Source of the DNA: Locusta migratoria
Lineage: Eukaryota > Arthropoda > Insecta > Orthoptera > Acrididae
Direction of reading: 5' to 3'
DNA: 64,000 nucleotides
NCBI GenBank assembly: GCA_026315105.1
Contig: CM048751.1
Coordinates: forward strand, 342,162,649 to 342,226,648
Positions 44,595-55,180 of this stretch are shown in pieces (position 1 is the first letter of the stretch; every line of letters begins with the position of its first letter). The notes beneath the pieces are model-generated. The model saw only the letters and a list, made by a program, of their open reading frames with translations. It was not told the DNA's origin and searched no databases. Both the position numbers and the translations under genes were made by a program.

Positions 44595-45636
44595 GTTTTA
44601 ATTAGTATATCCCATATTTTTGCAATGTGTACAATGATAAAAAATATGACAAGTAAATTGTTGTTAAATTTGTCGTGTTATGATTTATTGTTCTTCTACT
44701 GGTCGTTTTCCAATTCCTGTTAGTAAACAAATTACGATTACTATAATTCAGAATATGATTTGATTTATTGGGTAGAATTGATTTCCTCAGAATTTTGTTT
44801 TGTTATAGAATGCTATAATTATTAGGATTCTAATTGATATTACTAATGCATTAACTGCACTTACTTTATTAGGGATTGATCGTAAAATTGCATAGGCAAA
44901 TAGGAAATATCATTCAGGTTGAATGCATAATATGATTAATATTTTTATTAAGATAGTAAATGCAATTATGTCTTTGTAAGTAAAATATGGATGGAATGGG
45001 AATTTATCAATATTTCTATTTAATCCAATTGGGTTATTAGATCCAGTTTGATGAAAGAAAAATAGGTGGATTATAACCATTGCTATAACGATAAATGGTA
45101 ATACAAAATGGAATGTGTAGAATCGATTTAGTGTTGTGTTGTGTACTGTAAATCCACCTCATACTCATTGAACGATATCTGTTCCAATATAAGGAATTGC
45201 TGATAATAAATTTTGTTATTACTGTTGCTCCTCAAAATGATTTTTGTCCTCGGTAGAACGTATCCTAGAAATGCTGTTGCTATTACTATGAATAGGATGA
45301 TTGTTCCTTTTATTCAGGTAATTATGTATATGTATGATCTGTAATAAATTCCTCATCCTACGTGTAAATCTATACAGATGAAGAACTCCATTTACATGTA
45401 AGGTTCGAATTAATCATCTATTATTAACGTCTCGGCAAATGTGGACTACCCTTGAGAATGGTATTTCAATACTTTGTGTGTAATGTATAGTTAAGAAAAG
45501 TCCTGTAATAATTTGGATTATTAAGCATATTCCTAATAATATTCCTAGGTTTCATCATATTGAAATATTTGTCGGTGCTGCTAAATCAATTAATAAATTA
45601 TTAATCGTTTTAATTTTTGGGTGTTTAATTTATATA
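44595..45636 (-). pseudogene. CYTB: NUMT cytochrome b
   Basis: Minus: LIDLAAPTNISIWWNLGILL (about 45600-45540), IEIPFSRVVHICRDVNNR, NLLSAIPYIGTDIV (45215-45170), [40 protein letters not shown] (44935-44875), VSAVNALVISILIIIAFYNK, and a shifted C-terminus. About 100 bp shorter than usual, with several frame changes between 45180 and 45480. Conserved heme-ligand region lies in the broken part. Confidence 0.92.
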
Positions 45637-45640
45637 CATT

Positions 45641-46138
45641 CATTCGTTAGTATACTAATTTATTTTATGTATAAGTCCTTGATGAATTTTGGTAATTTTT
45701 ACTACTGCTATTAATGTAATAAATAAATATTTGTATGATTGAAATAATGTCTGTTGGTTTATTATATAATTTTACTAATGAGGTTGATATGTCTTTGAAA
45801 TTAATTGAATAATTTATGTTTATGATTTCTGTGTTTTTAATTAATCCTGTTGATATTATTTTGTCAATATTTTATAATAATGCTTATAGAATAATTAATA
45901 TGTATAAAATAAGAATAATGCAATTATTTTTAAATAAGTTTTTCATTTTATGCAATTCTTGTAATGTAAATGAATTGAATTATTATACCACCTAGGAATG
46001 TTAATAGTAAAATGTATTATAGAATCTTTCTATTATTGTTCCCGTTATTATTATAATAAATAAAGTTTGGATTGGGTAGTTTATTTTTATGAAGTTAATA
46101 TTAATCAGATTTGATGATCTTAAAATTATTATTTTTAT
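45641..46138 (-). pseudogene. ND6: NUMT NADH dehydrogenase subunit 6
   Basis: Minus from about 46138: ..NYPIQTLFIIIITGTIIESF (46070-46010), FLGGIIIQFIYITRIA (45995-45945), matching the LGGM.VLF.Y..S segment. Poorly conserved and frame-broken, identified also by position between CytB and tRNA-Thr/Pro. Confidence 0.75.
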
Positions 46139-46140
46139 CG

Positions 46141-46194
46141 TAAGGGGGTTAGATTATCAAAAATCAGTGATGGGAATTAATTTTCTACCCTTGA
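46141..46194 (+). pseudogene. trnP: NUMT tRNA-Pro remnant
   Basis: AAGGG at 46142 can pair with CCCTT at 46188. Shorter than normal; anticodon region GATGGGAAT. Called mainly by position. Confidence 0.4.
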
Positions 46195-46248
46195 AAGAAT
46201 TTTCTAAATTTTGGTATACAAGACGAATGTTTTTTTATCTATTAAAAC
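46195..46248 (-). pseudogene. trnT: NUMT tRNA-Thr
   Basis: Minus starts GTTTTAATAGATAAAAAAAC and has anticodon loop CTTGTAT (UGU). 3' end uncertain. Confidence 0.6.
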
Positions 46249-46250
46249 TA

Positions 46251-46542
46251 ATGTCTATATTTGGTTTATTTTCTTGTTTATCAATTGATATTTCTGGTGT
46301 TTATGTTTTTTGTTCAAAAGGTAAACATTTATTGGTGTCTTTACTAAGATTGCAATATCTTATTCTTTCTTTATTTATACTAATTTTTGTATTTCTTGTT
46401 GAGTTTGATTATGATTAATTCTTTCCTGTTAATTTTTTGGTTTTGTCTGTTTGTGAGGTTGCTTCAGGTCTTTCTATTTAGTTTTCAGTAATTCATTCTC
46501 ATGGTAATAATATTTTTAATTGTCTTTTTGTGTTTATGTTAA
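46251..46542 (+). pseudogene. ND4L: NUMT NADH dehydrogenase subunit 4L
   Basis: ATG at 46251, YVFCSKGKHLLVSLLRLQYL (46311-46370), then after a TAA at 46418 and a shift LSVCEVASGLSI and HSHGNNIFN, ending in the ATGTTAA overlap with ND4 (46536-46542) typical of insect mtDNA. Confidence 0.85.
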
Positions 46543-47825
46543 GGATTTTTTTATAATTATTTTTGATCCCTATTTGTTTGTAAAATTATTATTGATGGTT
46601 AATTCATTCTTTAATTTTTTTATTAAGTTTTATTTTTATTCTTTCATTTTATTCTTATTCTGATTTTTTTAAATGAGTTTTAATTTTGGTGTTGATTTTT
46701 ATTCCATTTATTGATTTTAGTGAGTTTTTTAATTTGTTGTTTAATAATTACTGCAAGAAGATCAATTTATTTTTCATCATATCATTAAAACTTTTTTGTT
46801 GTTATTGTTTTATTATTATTAATTATATTGTTTTGTTCTTCTTTAAGTTTGAATATGTTTTCTCTTTATACTTTTAAAATATGTATTGGTTCCTACTTTG
46901 TTTTTGATTTTGGGTTTAGGTTATCAGCCTAAACCTTTACAGACTGGTATTTATTTTAATTTTTTATAGATTATTTGCTAGATTAGCGTTATTATTACTT
47001 TCATTTAGGATTGATGATGTATTTAATACTGTGTATTGCCCTTTTTATTTGATTTTGGTTCCTTTTATTTATTGTTTCATGTTAATTCTATTTTCGCTTG
47101 TTTGGTTAACGTACCGCTTTTTTTATTTCATCTGAGGCTCAAGTTGAAACTCCTATTTCTGGTAGATTAATTTTGACTGGTATTTTATTGAAGTTGGGTG
47201 GTTATGGTATTTTTCGTTTAATAAAGGTAATTTCTTATTTGGGTTTGAGATCTAATAATTATTTTTTGTCTTTACGATTGTTTGGTGGTGTTGTTATTAC
47301 ATTTGTTTGTTTTCGTAAAGTTGATTTAAAATCCTTAATTGCTTATTCTTCAGTTTAATAACTATGAATTGATGAGGTTGTATGGGCTCTCTTTCTTAAA
47401 TGATTGGTCATGGTTTATGTTCTTTTGGTTTATTTTGTTTATCAAATATTATTTATGAACGTTTAGGTAAACAGGGATTATTAATTAATAAGGGTATAAT
47501 TAATTTAATGCCTAGAATATCTATTTGGTGATTTCTTTTCAGATCGTCAAATATAGCTGCTCCTCTATCCTTCAACTATTTTGGTGAATTAAGTTGATTA
47601 AATATATTTATTTCTTTATTTTCCACTAAAATTTTATTATTCTTTTTGTTATCTTTTTTAGAGCTGTTTATACATTATATATATATTCTTTTTTTCAACA
47701 TGGTTTATATTATTCTGGTGTTCATACTTGTTCTTTAGGTTATTTTTGTGGATATCATCTTTTATTTTTACATTGGTTTCCTCTTAATTTGTTGTGTTTA
47801 AAGGGTCAATATTTTTATTTTTAAT
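46536..47825 (+). pseudogene. ND4: NUMT NADH dehydrogenase subunit 4
   Basis: Starts in the ATGTTAA overlap. SEAQVETPISGRLILTGILLKLGGYGIFRLIK (in pieces, 47138-47230), FGGVVITFVCFRKVDLKSLIAYSSV (47281-47355), MIGHGLCSSGLFCLSNIIYE (47402-47460), LGKQGLLINKGIINLMP. Frameshifts near 46680, 47110 and 47360. Confidence 0.92.
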
Positions 47826-47890
47826 ACTTAAGTATTATAATTTAAAATGTTGTTTTGTGGAATGAATTATATGTTTTTTTCATCTTAAGT
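47826..47890 (+). pseudogene. trnH: NUMT tRNA-His
   Basis: Perfect acceptor ACTTAAG/CTTAAGT and anticodon loop TTGTGGA (GUG), between ND4 and ND5. Confidence 0.85.
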
Positions 47891-48081
47891 CGTGTTTTTA
47901 TTTCCTATTTGTTCATTGAGCTTTTTTTTTATCTGTTTAGGACTTTATTTTTGTATTAGATATTTACTATTTAATAACTGATTATAGATTACTTATTGAG
48001 TGGGAGTTACTTAGTTTAAATAATTCTATGGTAGTGAAAAGTTTTATTTTTGATTAAATGTCTTTAATTTGTATGTCTTTT

Positions 48082-48140
<59 letters not shown>

Positions 48141-49570
48141 CTTTAGTTATTTATTATACAAATGATTATATACATAATGAAAGAAATATTAATCGGTTTA
48201 TGTTGATTGTTTTAATATTTATTTTTAATACCTTTTTAAATTATTAGTCCAAATTTGATTAGAATTTTTGTGAATTGAGATGGATTAGGTTTGGTTTCTT
48301 ATTGTTTAGTTATTTGTTATCAGAATGTAAAGTCTTATAATGCTGGGTATATTAACTGGTTTACCTAATCGTAATGGTGATGTTTCTATTTTAATTCTTT
48401 TCTTGAATAAGAAAATTTTGGTATTTAAAATTATATTTATTATTATTATTCTATTTCTAATTGTTTTGAGATAATGATTATTACATTATTAATTATTCTT
48501 GCTGCTAGAACTAGGAGAGCTCAATTTCCATATTCTTCTTGACTTCCAGCTTCTATGGCTGCTCCTACTCCTGTGTCTGTTTTGGTTCATTCTTCTACTC
48601 TCATTACTGCTAGTGTTTATTTATTAATTCCTTTTAATCCAATATTAGTAATTTATGATTTAGGCTGATATATTCTTCTTATTGGTTGTTTAACTAAATT
48701 TATATCTGGTCTTGGAGCTAATTTTGAGTTTGACTTAAAGAAGATTATTGCTCTTTTTACTTTAATTCTACTTGGTTTAATAATAAAAATTTTATCAATA
48801 GGTTATTCTGTTCTTGCGTTTTTCATTTATTAACTCATGATTTATTTAAAGGTTTATTATTTTTATGTGCAGGTTCTATAATTCATAATTTGCATGATTC
48901 TCGGGGTAGTCGTTTCATTATTCTAGATTGTGTTTCTGTGGTATACCTTTTTGGATGGATTTAATTATAAGGATTTCATTCTTGAAATTGTTTGTTTAAG
49001 TTGAATAATTTTTTATTTTTTTCTATTTTTTCTAGTGGTTTAACAGCTTCTTATTCTTTTCGGTTGTTTTATTATTCAATATCTGGTAATAATAGTAATT
49101 ACTATTCTTATTCTTTTAATGATAGTAGTTACCTTATTTCTGTTGGTATAATTGGTTTATTAATTGTTGCTGTCTTTTATGGAAGTATTTTAGCTTGATT
49201 AACTTTTCCTGTACATTAGTTATTTGTTTTAACCTTGATATTTAGAGTTTTTGACTTTGTTAACTATTATTTTAGGTTCATATTTTGGTTATGTTATTTC
49301 TGATTTTATTTATTCTTATGAATTAATTTCACTGAATTTTTTATCTTTCGCTATGTTTACTGGTTCAATGTGATTTATACCTTTTCTTTCAGCTAATTAT
49401 GTTAGAAACTTACCTTAAAGTTTTGGATATTTTTCTTTAAGGTCCTTTGATGGGGTGAGTTATGTAGTGGTCAAGGTTAATATTCCTTTTTTATATATTT
49501 AATTAATTATATTTTAAGGTTTGTTTGTTAAATTTTGATATTTGAATGTTTATTTTTTGTATTATTTTTT
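47891..49570 (+). pseudogene. ND5: NUMT NADH dehydrogenase subunit 5 with (TA)n expansion
   Basis: WDGLGLVSYCLVICYQNVKSY-type block (48278-48340; TGA read as Trp), LPNRNGDVSILI, SSQLPFSSWLP-like and SMAAPTPVSVLVHSSTLITA (48551-48610), TKFISGLGANFEFDLKKIIA, THDLFKGLLFLCAGSIIHN (48834-48890), FFSIFSSGLTASYSFRLFYYS (49015-49080). A TA microsatellite of about 54 bp (48084-48137) interrupts the region before SKFMVGY-like transmembrane sequence. Multiple frame changes. Confidence 0.92.
48084..48138. repeat. (TA)n microsatellite inside NUMT ND5
   Basis: About 27 TA units. Not expected in a functional ND5, so likely grew after nuclear insertion. Confidence 0.9.
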
Positions 49571-49634
49571 ACCTAGAGTTTATTGTATATAGTATGACAT
49601 TGAAAAAGTTAGGGAAATATTTTTATTTTTAAGT
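49571..49634 (+). pseudogene. trnF: NUMT tRNA-Phe
   Basis: Anticodon loop ATTGAAAAA (GAA), at the expected place after ND5. Acceptor pairing is poor. Confidence 0.5.
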
Positions 49635-49640
49635 ATTTAT

Positions 49641-49700
49641 GAATATTTAATTATTATTTTTACTGTGAAAATGTAATATCTTTTTTAAAACTATTTAAAT
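49641..49700 (-). pseudogene. trnE: NUMT tRNA-Glu
   Basis: Minus ATTTAAATAGTTTTAAAAAA, anticodon loop ATTTTCACA (UUC). Confidence 0.75.
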
Positions 49701-49701
49701 C

Positions 49702-49757
49702 GAAATGTTAACTGCTATTATAAAAAGAAGCAGCTTTTATATTGACTTTACATTTCC
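49702..49757 (-). pseudogene. trnS1: NUMT tRNA-Ser(AGN)
   Basis: Minus GGAAATGT.. with anticodon loop AAGCTGC (GCU) and no D arm, as normal for this tRNA. Confidence 0.7.
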
Positions 49758-49821
49758 TTAATTGGAACTAATGTTCGTTTATATTATTAACAGCGATACG
49801 CCTCTCTTTGGCTTCAATTAA
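49758..49821 (-). pseudogene. trnN: NUMT tRNA-Asn
   Basis: Minus TTAATTGAAGCCAAAGAGAGGC, acceptor TTAATTG/CAATTAA, anticodon loop CTGTTAA (GUU). Confidence 0.85.
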
Positions 49822-49823
49822 TA

Positions 49824-49883
49824 AATAAGGGCATTTGTGTGCCAAATTTCAGGTCGAACCTGATTGCAATACCTCGCTTTTTT
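49824..49883 (-). pseudogene. trnR: NUMT tRNA-Arg
   Basis: Minus with GGTTCGACC anticodon arm (UCG). Confidence 0.75.
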
Positions 49884-49890
49884 ATAATTA

Positions 49891-49955
49891 AGGTTAATTG
49901 ATATTTCAATACTTTTTGGATGCAAACCAACTGTTTTAGTTAACTATAACTCCTT
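49891..49955 (-). pseudogene. trnA: NUMT tRNA-Ala
   Basis: Minus AAGGAGTTATAGTTAACTAA, anticodon loop TTTGCAT (UGC). Confidence 0.85.
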
Positions 49956-50286
49956 GTACTCCTTGATTTCATTTGTAATAAATCCTATTAATAGAATAAT
50001 TATAAATAATATTGTTGATAACGTTTATAGTATAATATTTGATGTTTTTATAATAATTACGATTGGTAAAATAAATGCAATTTCTACATCAAAATTTAAG
50101 AAAATCACTCGAGTTAGGAAATATTGATTTGAGAATGGTTTTCGTGCCGATCATTGAGGATCAAATCCACATTCAAATGGTGATCTTTGTTTTCAGTAAT
50201 TGAATTTTTATAGGGTTCTTGCTATTAATATAACAATTATTGGTAATATAAATCTAATGATAATTCTTGTTATTAATATTATAATT
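49956..50286 (-). pseudogene. ND3: NUMT NADH dehydrogenase subunit 3
   Basis: Minus: FECGFDPQ, then SARKPFSNQYFLTRVIFLNF and DVEIAFILP (50180-50050), the diagnostic ND3 blocks, with a TGA codon where Trp/Ser is read in mitochondria. About 20 bp short. Confidence 0.9.
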
Positions 50287-50349
50287 ATTTTTCTTGATAT
50301 TTTCAACCTTTTGATTGGAAGTCAAATGTACTATTTATACTAGAAAAAT
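50287..50349 (-). pseudogene. trnG: NUMT tRNA-Gly
   Basis: Acceptor ATTTTTC/GAAAAAT, anticodon loop ACTTCCA (UCC), between ND3 and COIII. Confidence 0.85.
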
Positions 50350-50354
50350 AGTTA

Positions 50355-51140
50355 TCTACCTTATCAGTAAATTGATAAATAAATAAATAAATAAATAATA
50401 CTACGTCAACAAAATGTCAGTATCATGCTGCTACTTCAAATCCAAAGTGATGATTTGATGAGAATTGATTTATTATATGTCATATTAGAAATGTTAATAG
50501 GAATGTTGAACCAATAATTACATGTAATCCATGGAATCCTGTTGCTACAAAGAATGTTGATCCATATACTGCATCTGCAATAGTAAATGGTGCTTCTCAA
50601 TATTAATTCATTTGTAGTATTGTAAAATAAAATCATAAAATTACTGTAAGAATAATCCTTGTATTGTTTGTGAGTGATTACATTCTATAATTCTGTGTTG
50701 TGCTCATGTAATTGTAACTCCTGAAGCTAGTACAATTGCAGTATTAAGAAGTGGAATTTTTATCGGATCAAATTATTGAATTCCTACTGGGGTCATTTTA
50801 TTCCTAATTCAATTGTTGGGGCTAATCTTCTATTATAAAATACTCAGAAGAAAGAAACAAAAATGATACTTCTGATGCAATAAATAAAATTATTCCTTAT
50901 CTTAGTCCTATTGATGCTAATTTTGTGTGTAGACCTTGAAATGTTTCTTCCCGAATTACATCTCGTCACAATTGTATTATTGTTAATAAAACGACAGTTG
51001 TTCCAATAATGAGTAAATTTATATTAAATGTATGAATTCACTTAGTTATTCCTGAGGTTAAAAATATTGCTCCAATTGCTTCAGTTATAGGTCATGGTCT
51101 ATAATCTACTATATGCTATCAGTGGTTGTTGTTATTTGTT
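50355..51140 (-). pseudogene. COX3: NUMT cytochrome c oxidase subunit III
   Basis: Minus: HIVDYRPWPITEAIGAIFLT (51120-51055), IREETFQGLHTKLAS, EVSFLF, HHFGFEVAA then HFVDV (50460-50402). A (AATA)n expansion of about 28 bp lies at the C-terminal end (50369-50398). Several indels, notably around 50600-50900. Confidence 0.92.
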
Positions 51141-51147
51141 TAGATAA

Positions 51148-51822
51148 GTTTAGTAACCTTCTCTTGAATGTAATGTTCTTAGAATTGAAAATACAAATGC
51201 TTGAATTATTGTTACTGCTGATTCAAGAATTAATAGTATTATTTGTCCAATAATAAAATTAATATAATTCTTGATGTTAATAATGATCCTGTATTTCCTA
51301 TTAATGTTAATAATAGGTGTGCTGCAATTATGTTTGCTGCTAATCGTACAGTTAATGTACCTGGACGAATTGTGATTCTAATTGTTTCAATTAATACTAT
51401 AAATGATATTAGTGCATGTGGAGTTCCTTGTGGGACAAAGTGAATATTTGATTGGTATTATTATTTCATCCAAATAATATAAATCTTATTCATATTGGTA
51501 ATGCAATTAAGAATGTTAATGTTATGTATCTAGTTCTTGTAAAAATAATTGGGGAATAGAGCTATAAAATTATGAAATAATATCATAATAAAAATTGAAT
51601 GAGGATAAGTGTTGATCCTTGAAATGAGTTTTTTCCTAATAATGTTTTGAATTCACTATGTACATTAAAGTTTAGTTTATTTCATAGAACATTAATTCGT
51701 GAAGGTATTAATCAAAATATTGATGGTATTAATAATAATCCCCAGAATGTTCTGGTTCAGTTTAAAGATAAATTAAATAAGTTAGTTGATGTATCAAATG
51801 TTGAAAATAGATTTGTTATCAT
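51148..51822 (-). pseudogene. ATP6: NUMT ATP synthase subunit 6
   Basis: ATG at 51822 (MITNLFSTFDTSTNLFNLSL). Later IRVPGTLTVRLAANIIAAHL (51374-51315), LIGNTGS and the C-terminal LESAVTIIQAFVFSILRTLH. Frame breaks near 51440-51640. Confidence 0.92.
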
Positions 51823-51974
51823 ATTCAGTTAATGTTTTTGTTTTTTAATTTTATTGTTGTTTCTTGTAATTTTGTTGGTTTTGAAGAGAAGAAATTCAGT
51901 TGATTAAATAATATTACTGTTATTGGGAATATAATGAATAGTGAAAATCATATTATTGGTGATATTTGAGGGAT
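51816..51974 (-). pseudogene. ATP8: NUMT ATP synthase subunit 8
   Basis: IPQISPIM then, with TGA as Trp, FSLFIIFPITVILFNQLNFF, overlapping the start of ATP6. One of the least damaged NUMT genes. Confidence 0.85.
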
Positions 51975-51992
51975 TAAGTTTATAATTTACGC

Positions 51993-52061
51993 CATCAGAA
52001 GTAAACGTCAATTTACTATTTTTGTTTTAAGAAACCATTACTTACTTTCAGTCATCAGATG
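51993..52061 (-). pseudogene. trnK: NUMT tRNA-Lys
   Basis: Minus CATCTGATGACTGAAAGTAA, anticodon loop TTTCTTAAA (CUU), acceptor closed by ..CTGATG. Lies next to ATP8, i.e. after tRNA-Asp on the coding strand. Confidence 0.88.
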
Positions 52062-52065
52062 TATC

Positions 52066-52128
52066 AAAGTGTACTATTTTTAGTTAATTTACATTGACAT
52101 TCTAATGTTATATTTTAACTAACTCCTT
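52066..52128 (-). pseudogene. trnD: NUMT tRNA-Asp
   Basis: Minus AAGGAGTTAGTTAAAATATA, anticodon loop ATGTCAA (GUC), acceptor closed by ..ACACTTT. Lies directly after COII: the D-K order of Caelifera. Confidence 0.88.
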
Positions 52129-52135
52129 ATATTAT

Positions 52136-52805
52136 ATTAGATAATCATGTAATTAAAAGTTTTACTGAAGTTCTTTCAATTACAATTGGTATCAATTAAT
52201 GATTTGCTCCACAGATTTCTGAAGATTGGCCAAAAATAATCCTGGATGATTAATTATAAATATTCCTTGATTTAGTCGTCCAGGTGTTTCGTCAATTTTA
52301 ATTCCTAAAGATGGAACTGCTCATGAGTGAAGAACATCAGATGCTCTAGTTAATACTCGTACTTCTGTATTTATTGGTTTTGTTATTAGATTATCAACTT
52401 CTAATAGTCGAAATTCATCTCTATTTAATTCATTTTCAGGAGTTATATATGTGTCAAATTCTGCATTAATAAAATCTGACTATTCATAACTTCAATATCA
52501 TTTTCGTCCATTTGTTTTAATTGTAATTATGGGCATCTGAATAATCATCAAGTAAATATAATAACCGTAATGATGGTAGTGCTATAAAAATTAATGTAAT
52601 TGCTGGTAGTGCTGTTCAGACGGATTCAATTAAATGACCATGAAGTATATTTCGGTTTGAAATATTTGTTAATAATATATATCTTAGTGATTATCCTACA
52701 ATTATTGTGATTAATAAAAGAACAATTATGATCCTGAAACAATGATAATTGTTCTATTAATGGTGAGGCTCCATCTTGTATTGATAAGTTTGATCATGTT
52801 ACCAT
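52136..52805 (-). pseudogene. COX2: NUMT cytochrome c oxidase subunit II
   Basis: ATG at 52805: MVTWSNLSIQDGASPLMEQL, DHNCSFINH. Downstream: DEFRLLEVDN, VLTRASDVLHSWAVPSLGIK-like (52395-52300), DETPGRLNQGIF, and the copper-site end SEICGANH (52225-52195) partly shifted. About 15 bp short with frame breaks near 52490 and 52230. Confidence 0.92.
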
Positions 52806-52810
52806 ATTTT

Positions 52811-52874
52811 CTAATAAAATGTCAAACTTTTATTTTTAGAGTTTAAATCTAATGCATTAATCTGCCATATTAGA
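52811..52874 (-). pseudogene. trnL2: NUMT tRNA-Leu(UUR)
   Basis: Minus TCTAATATGGCAGATTAATG, anticodon loop TTTAAAC (UAA), between COI and COII. Confidence 0.88.
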
Positions 52875-54345
52875 ATCAATAAATTATTGGTAATTCTGAG
52901 TATTTATGTTCTGTGGGTGGATTATTTTGTAATCATTCTGTTTATCTTCTTATATTTGTTCTAAATAATACATTTCGTTGTTTAATTATTTTTATCATAT
53001 AATTAAAATAAATATAACAATTCCTGTAATTGAGATGGTTGATCTAATTCTGGAGATAACATTTCATGATGTATATGCGTCAGGATAATGAGAATATCAT
53101 CGTGGTATTCCTGCTAATGCGAGGAAGTGTTGTGGGAAAAATGTTAAATTCACTCCAATAAATATAATGGTAAATTTAATTGTAGTCATTTATTATTTAT
53201 TGTTATTCCTGTAAATAAAGGGTATCATTGGATAATTCCTCCTATAATTGCAAATACTGCTCCTATGGATAATACATAATGAAAATGTGCTACGACATAG
53301 TATGTGTCATGTAATACAATATCTAGTAATGAATTTGCAAGTACAAGTCCGGTTAATCTTCCTACTGTAAATAGAAAAATGAACCCTAGTGCTCATAATA
53401 AAGGTGGATTGAATTTAAATTATTTCCGTATTGTGTTGCTATTCATCTAAATACCTTAATTCCTGTTCCTACTGTAAATATATGATGAGCCCATACAATA
53501 AATCCTATTAGTCCAATTGATAATATTGCATAAATTATACCAATGGTTCCAAACGATTCAATCTTTCCTCCTTCTTGACGAAACAATATGTGAAATAATA
53601 CCAAATCCTGGCAGAATTAGAATATAAACTTCTGGTAACCAAAGAATTAGAATAAGTGTAGATAAAGAATGGGATCACCTCCTCCTGGTGCATCAAAGAA
53701 TGATGTATTAAGATTTCGATCAGTTAATAGTATAGTAATTGCTCCAGCTAGTACTGGTAATGATAATAGTAGTAATAGAGCTGTAATTGCTACTGATCAA
53801 AGAAATAGTGGTGTTTGTTCAAGAGTTATGTTATTTGATCATATAGTAATTGCTGTTGTAATGAAATTAATTGCTCCTAAATGGTTGAAATACCTGCTAG
53901 ATGTAATGAAAAGATTGCTAAATCTACAGAAGCTCCTCTGTGTGCAATGACTCTTGCTAGTGGTGGGTATGCTGTACCGGCTCCATATCTATAATGGAGG
54001 ACATTAGTAGGAGTGTTAATGATGGTGGTAACAATCAGAATCTTATATTGTTTATTCGTGGGAAGGCTATATCTGGAGCTCCAATTATTAATGGTACTAA
54101 TCAAGTTCCATATCCTCCAATTATAATTGGTATAACCATGAAGAAAATTATAACAAATGCATGGGCTGTAATAATTACATTATAGACTTGATCATCATTA
54201 GTTATTGTTCCTAGTTGACCTAGTTCTGCTCCAACAATTATTCTTATTCATGTTCCTACTATTCCAGCTCATGCCCCGAATATAAAATAGAATGTACCAA
54301 TGTCCTTATGGCTTGTTGAGAATAATCATTTTTGCAGCAAGAAAG
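52875..54345 (-). pseudogene. COX1: NUMT cytochrome c oxidase subunit I
   Basis: Minus: FSTSHKDIGTFYFIFGAWAG-like start (with CATAAG..ACATTGGTAC, 54320-54260), VGTW, ELGQLGTM-like, DQVYNVIITAHAFVMIFFMV (54190-54125), IIGGFGNWLVPL-like (54120-54080, indel), the [20 protein letters not shown] region broken near 53680-53600, and GTFYF..AHFHYVLSMGAVFAI (53300-53245). C-terminus shifted. About 60 bp short with many indels and in-frame stops. Confidence 0.93.
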
Positions 54346-54347
54346 AA

Positions 54348-54417
54348 AGATAATATGGCTGAATTATTAGGTGTTAGATTGTAAATCTAATTATGGGAAC
54401 ATTTTCTCTCTTATCAT
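54348..54417 (+). pseudogene. trnY: NUMT tRNA-Tyr
   Basis: GATAATATGGCTGAATTATT with anticodon loop ATTGTAAAT (GUA) and ..TTATCA end. Confidence 0.85.
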
Positions 54418-54426
54418 AACTATTGC

Positions 54427-54494
54427 AGGTCTTATATTCAACTATGATTCTAGACTGCAATTCTAGAGGTGTTAATATTATTTTACTAAGACCT
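54427..54494 (+). pseudogene. trnC: NUMT tRNA-Cys
   Basis: Acceptor AGGTCTT/AAGACCT, anticodon loop ACTGCAA (GCA). Confidence 0.88.
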
Positions 54495-54552
54495 AAAAGG
54501 TACATTTTAATTATAACTTTGAAGGTTATTAGTTTTATTAACTTATGGTCTT
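54495..54552 (-). pseudogene. trnW: NUMT tRNA-Trp
   Basis: Minus AAGACCATAAGTTAATAAAA, anticodon loop CCTTCAAAG (UCA). Confidence 0.8.
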
Positions 54553-55180
54553 AGTAAAATAATATAAAGTTTGATGTGCAGATTAATCCTATTGTTGAAA
54601 TTATTGATAAGATAGGTAGAGCTATAATTAATTCATTTATATTAATTTTTATTAATCATGAGTTTTCATTATGTAATATGATAATTGCTGAGAATTTAAT
54701 TCGTATATAATAGTATAGTGTAATGGTTGTAAATATAACTATGAAAAATACCATGACTGTTATTTTATTATCAATTAGTGTTTGGATAATAATTCATTTT
54801 GGTAAAAATCCTAATATTGGTGGTAATCCACCTAGGGATAATAATGATGTTATTATCATAAATTTAACTTCTGTTTCGATATACCTTGTTAAATAGATTT
54901 GATTTAGGAAGAATAAATTTATTGTTTTGAATATAAAGATAATGATTACATTTAATGTCGAGTAAATTATAAAATAGAAGTATCAGATATTTTCTCTGAT
55001 GGTTATTGATCTAATTATTCATCCTAAGTGTCAAATTGATGAATACGATAGAATTTGTCATAGTGATGTTTGATTTAAGCCTCCTAGTGCTCCAATAATA
55101 ATTCCTGTTATGATTACTACAAATAAAAATCTCCTTTTTTGATGCAGTATGATAGTGTTATTATTGGAGCAATTAAAAAA
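54553..55180 (-). pseudogene. ND2: NUMT NADH dehydrogenase subunit 2, 5'-truncated
   Basis: Minus: LIAPIITLSYCIKKGDF (about 55165-55115), VVIITGIIIGALGGLNQTSL (55110-55060), ILSYSSI, TSLLSLGGLPPILGFLPK (54860-54800), then the C-terminus. Roughly the first 350-400 bp of the gene are absent because the NUMT ends here. Confidence 0.9.

Larger units (their letters stand above)
42310..55180. other. nuclear mitochondrial insertion (NUMT), about 12.9 kb
   Basis: Collinear insect mtDNA, majority strand on minus: 16S, L1, ND1, S2, CytB, ND6, P, T, ND4L, ND4, H, ND5, F, E, S1, N, R, A, ND3, G, COIII, ATP6, ATP8, K, D, COII, L2, COI, Y, C, W, ND2 in plus-coordinate order. Missing are 12S, tRNA-Val, control region, tRNA-Ile/Gln/Met and the 5' part of ND2. 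All protein genes have frameshifts and indels, so this is a nuclear copy and not an assembled organelle. The left edge abuts Gypsy D gag (42306-42335), the right edge lies in ND2 near 55180. Confidence 0.95.

Noticed and set aside
42310..55180. Functional mitochondrial genome segment or assembly contamination
   Set aside because: Frameshifts in nearly all protein genes, a microsatellite in ND5, and continuous junctions with transposon DNA point to a nuclear copy.
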